Part shown: positions 63,039 to 64,000 of the stretch, one piece after another
Numbering within the stretch: the first letter of the stretch is position 1
Layout: each line of letters begins with the position of its first letter
Source of the DNA: Planctomycetaceae bacterium
GTDB lineage: Bacteria > Planctomycetota > Planctomycetia > Planctomycetales > Planctomycetaceae
Direction of reading: 5' to 3'
NCBI GenBank assembly: GCA_041398785.1
Contig: JAWKUA010000011.1
Span: 124,001 to 188,000, forward strand
Length of the DNA: 64,000 bases
Position numbers and translations under genes: made by a program
The notes under the pieces: generated by a model
Seen by the model: only the letters and a program-made list of their open reading frames with translations
What the model was told of the DNA's origin: nothing
Database searches by the model: none

Positions 63039-64000
63039 TCAGATCCCGCCGTCCAGATCGTTCAGAATCCGGCGGTGCTGTTCGGCTCGTTCCGTTTCGT
63101 TCAGTGCGTCAAACACAGTGGCCAGCAGTTCGTGGATATTCCGACTCTGCTGCTTCTTTGCCAGAGCGGTCTCCAGGTCGTGGCGGGCTTCTTCCCAGCG
63201 TCCCACGGCGATGTAGACTTCGGCACGGGTCGACAGCACATCGGGGTGATCCGGCAGCATGCTGAGCGCTTCGTCAAGATGCGCGAGAGCGCGTTCGGCG
63301 TTGTCCGGACTTTCGCGGACCAGCGCCAGCGACAGGTTGTTCAGCACCATCGGACTGCGCTTGTTCAGCGCGTAGGCTCGTTCCAGAAACTGTCGCGCGC
63401 GGCCTGTCTGCCCGGCTTCCAGAGCGCACGTGCCGATAAACGTGTAGACCTGTTCGTTTGACGATCCGCCGGCCAGCAGTTCCGTCAGCATGTTTTCGGC
63501 GTCCGCGGCCAGCGGGTGTTTCGAACTGCTGAGACGCGCCAGCCGTTCCAGGACAAGTCCGCTGACGACACGTGTCTCCAGAGCTTCCTTCAGCAGTGCC
63601 ACGAGCGAGTCATCGTCTGCGCTGTCTTCGGCCGAATTTCGCTGATCGTAGAGCGCAATGAACACGCGTCCGGCCAGCGCGTTCAAAACGGCTGCTTCGG
63701 CGCTGCCCTGTTCGAATTTCTCAAGCTCCGAAACCAGGAACGATCGCGCGTCTTCGAGCCTTCCGGCGACCAGCAGCGTTTCTCCGTGCAGAGCGGCGGT
63801 CCGGGCCTCGTAAGATTCCGTCAACTGCTGACGCTGTTCGGCAAGCAGCGTTTCCAGCAGCTCTTCCGACGCATCAGTGCGCCCGGCGGCGCGGTAAAGC
63901 CTGGCGAGCATCAGGCGCAGGTCCGGATTTTTTTCCGTGAGCGACTCCAGACGCACGATCGCTTCATCGGTGATTCCGGAGGATGCAAGCAGCTGAATGT
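63039..64000 (-). CDS. TPR-repeat protein, N-terminus beyond window
   Basis: The frame remains open to base 64000 (IQLLASSGITDEAIVRLESL immediately upstream of the GTG at 63956), so the start is outside. The C-terminal ~320 residues are tetratricopeptide repeats: PDLRLMLARLYRAAGRTDAS, YTFIGTCALEAGQTGRARQF with LERAYALNKRSPMVLNNLSL, ERALAHLDEALSMLPDHPDV and LSTRAEVYIAVGRWEEARHD. TPRs are protein-binding scaffolds; no catalytic domain is visible in this part. Confidence 0.88.
   Translation of the reverse strand, partial: IQLLASSGITDEAIVRLESLTEKNPDLRLMLARLYRAAGRTDASEELLETLLAEQRQQLTESYEARTAALHGETLLVAGRLEDARSFLVSELEKFEQGSAEAAVLNALAGRVFIALYDQRNSAEDSADDDSLVALLKEALETRVVSGLVLERLARLSSSKHPLAADAENMLTELLAGGSSNEQVYTFIGTCALEAGQTGRARQFLERAYALNKRSPMVLNNLSLALVRESPDNAERALAHLDEALSMLPDHPDVLSTRAEVYIAVGRWEEARHDLETALAKKQQSRNIHELLATVFDALNETERAEQHRRILNDLDGGI

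Overview
The window is high-GC bacterial DNA with the gene content of a planctomycete (Planctomycetota, most likely order Planctomycetales). It carries DUF1501, DUF1552, DUF1553/PSD1 and DUF1592 secreted proteins with haem-c motifs, a DUF1559 pseudopilin-like protein, a DUF1207 protein, a TIGR03067-type domain, an ECF sigma factor beside a Ser/Thr kinase, and many short dispersed hairpin repeats. I found no rRNA, tRNA or CRISPR array. Genes are mostly single or in short operons on both strands.

Layout. 1-8.4 kb: start of a class I ribonucleotide reductase alpha gene (cut by the left edge), preceded by a long leader and a tandem NrdR-box promoter; then a CitG-like gene, a VOC protein, a ketoglutarate-semialdehyde-type dehydrogenase and a frameshifted two-domain cyanophycinase-like gene. 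8.4-13.6 kb: a DUF1592/DUF1552 pair and coproheme decarboxylase. 13.7-19.4 kb: UbiA-family prenyltransferase, membrane protein, DUF6807 protein, frameshifted DUF456 gene, MgtE with an upstream terminator-like hairpin, and two repeat clusters. 19.4-24.6 kb: acyl-CoA-dehydrogenase-like protein, DUF1501, squalene-cyclase-like protein, SprT-like protein and a methyltransferase. 24.7-30.3 kb: an SbcC/YhaN-like ATPase, a small membrane protein and an SbcD-like protein whose phosphoesterase motifs have all lost their metal ligands. 30.4-37.9 kb: putative zincin, ferrochelatase, CoaX, PSD1 protein, lipase and a cytochrome. 38-44 kb: sigma factor, frameshifted kinase, a REP-associated transposase between 91-bp direct repeats, a secretin-N/TIGR03067 protein and two copies of a ~185-bp repeat. 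44-55.3 kb: EEP phosphatase, MBL hydrolase, a GT2-GtrA/ArnT-like operon, a PepSY protein with a two-component system, a DUF1559 protein, a MITE-like element, and two truncated genes meeting at one junction. 55.6-64 kb: GlgX, RpiB, RtcB, DUF58 and TPR proteins.

The most interesting result is regulatory. A direct repeat TTCTCA-N5-TTCTCA (11-bp period) occurs three times, always 11-12 nt upstream of a -10-like hexamer and always in the same orientation to the gene behind it: the ArnT-like/GT2-GtrA operon, the PepSY-two-component operon, and the DUF1207 gene. This is the layout of an OmpR/PhoP-type activated promoter and suggests a small envelope-modification regulon. Both the PepSY protein and the kinase sensor domain carry Asp/His-rich stretches that could bind cations.

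HemQ and the ferrochelatase together point to the coproporphyrin-dependent haem route. Three genes (cyanophycinase-like, DUF456, kinase) show five apparent frameshifts, all of the single-missing-base type, which may be sequencing error rather than decay.
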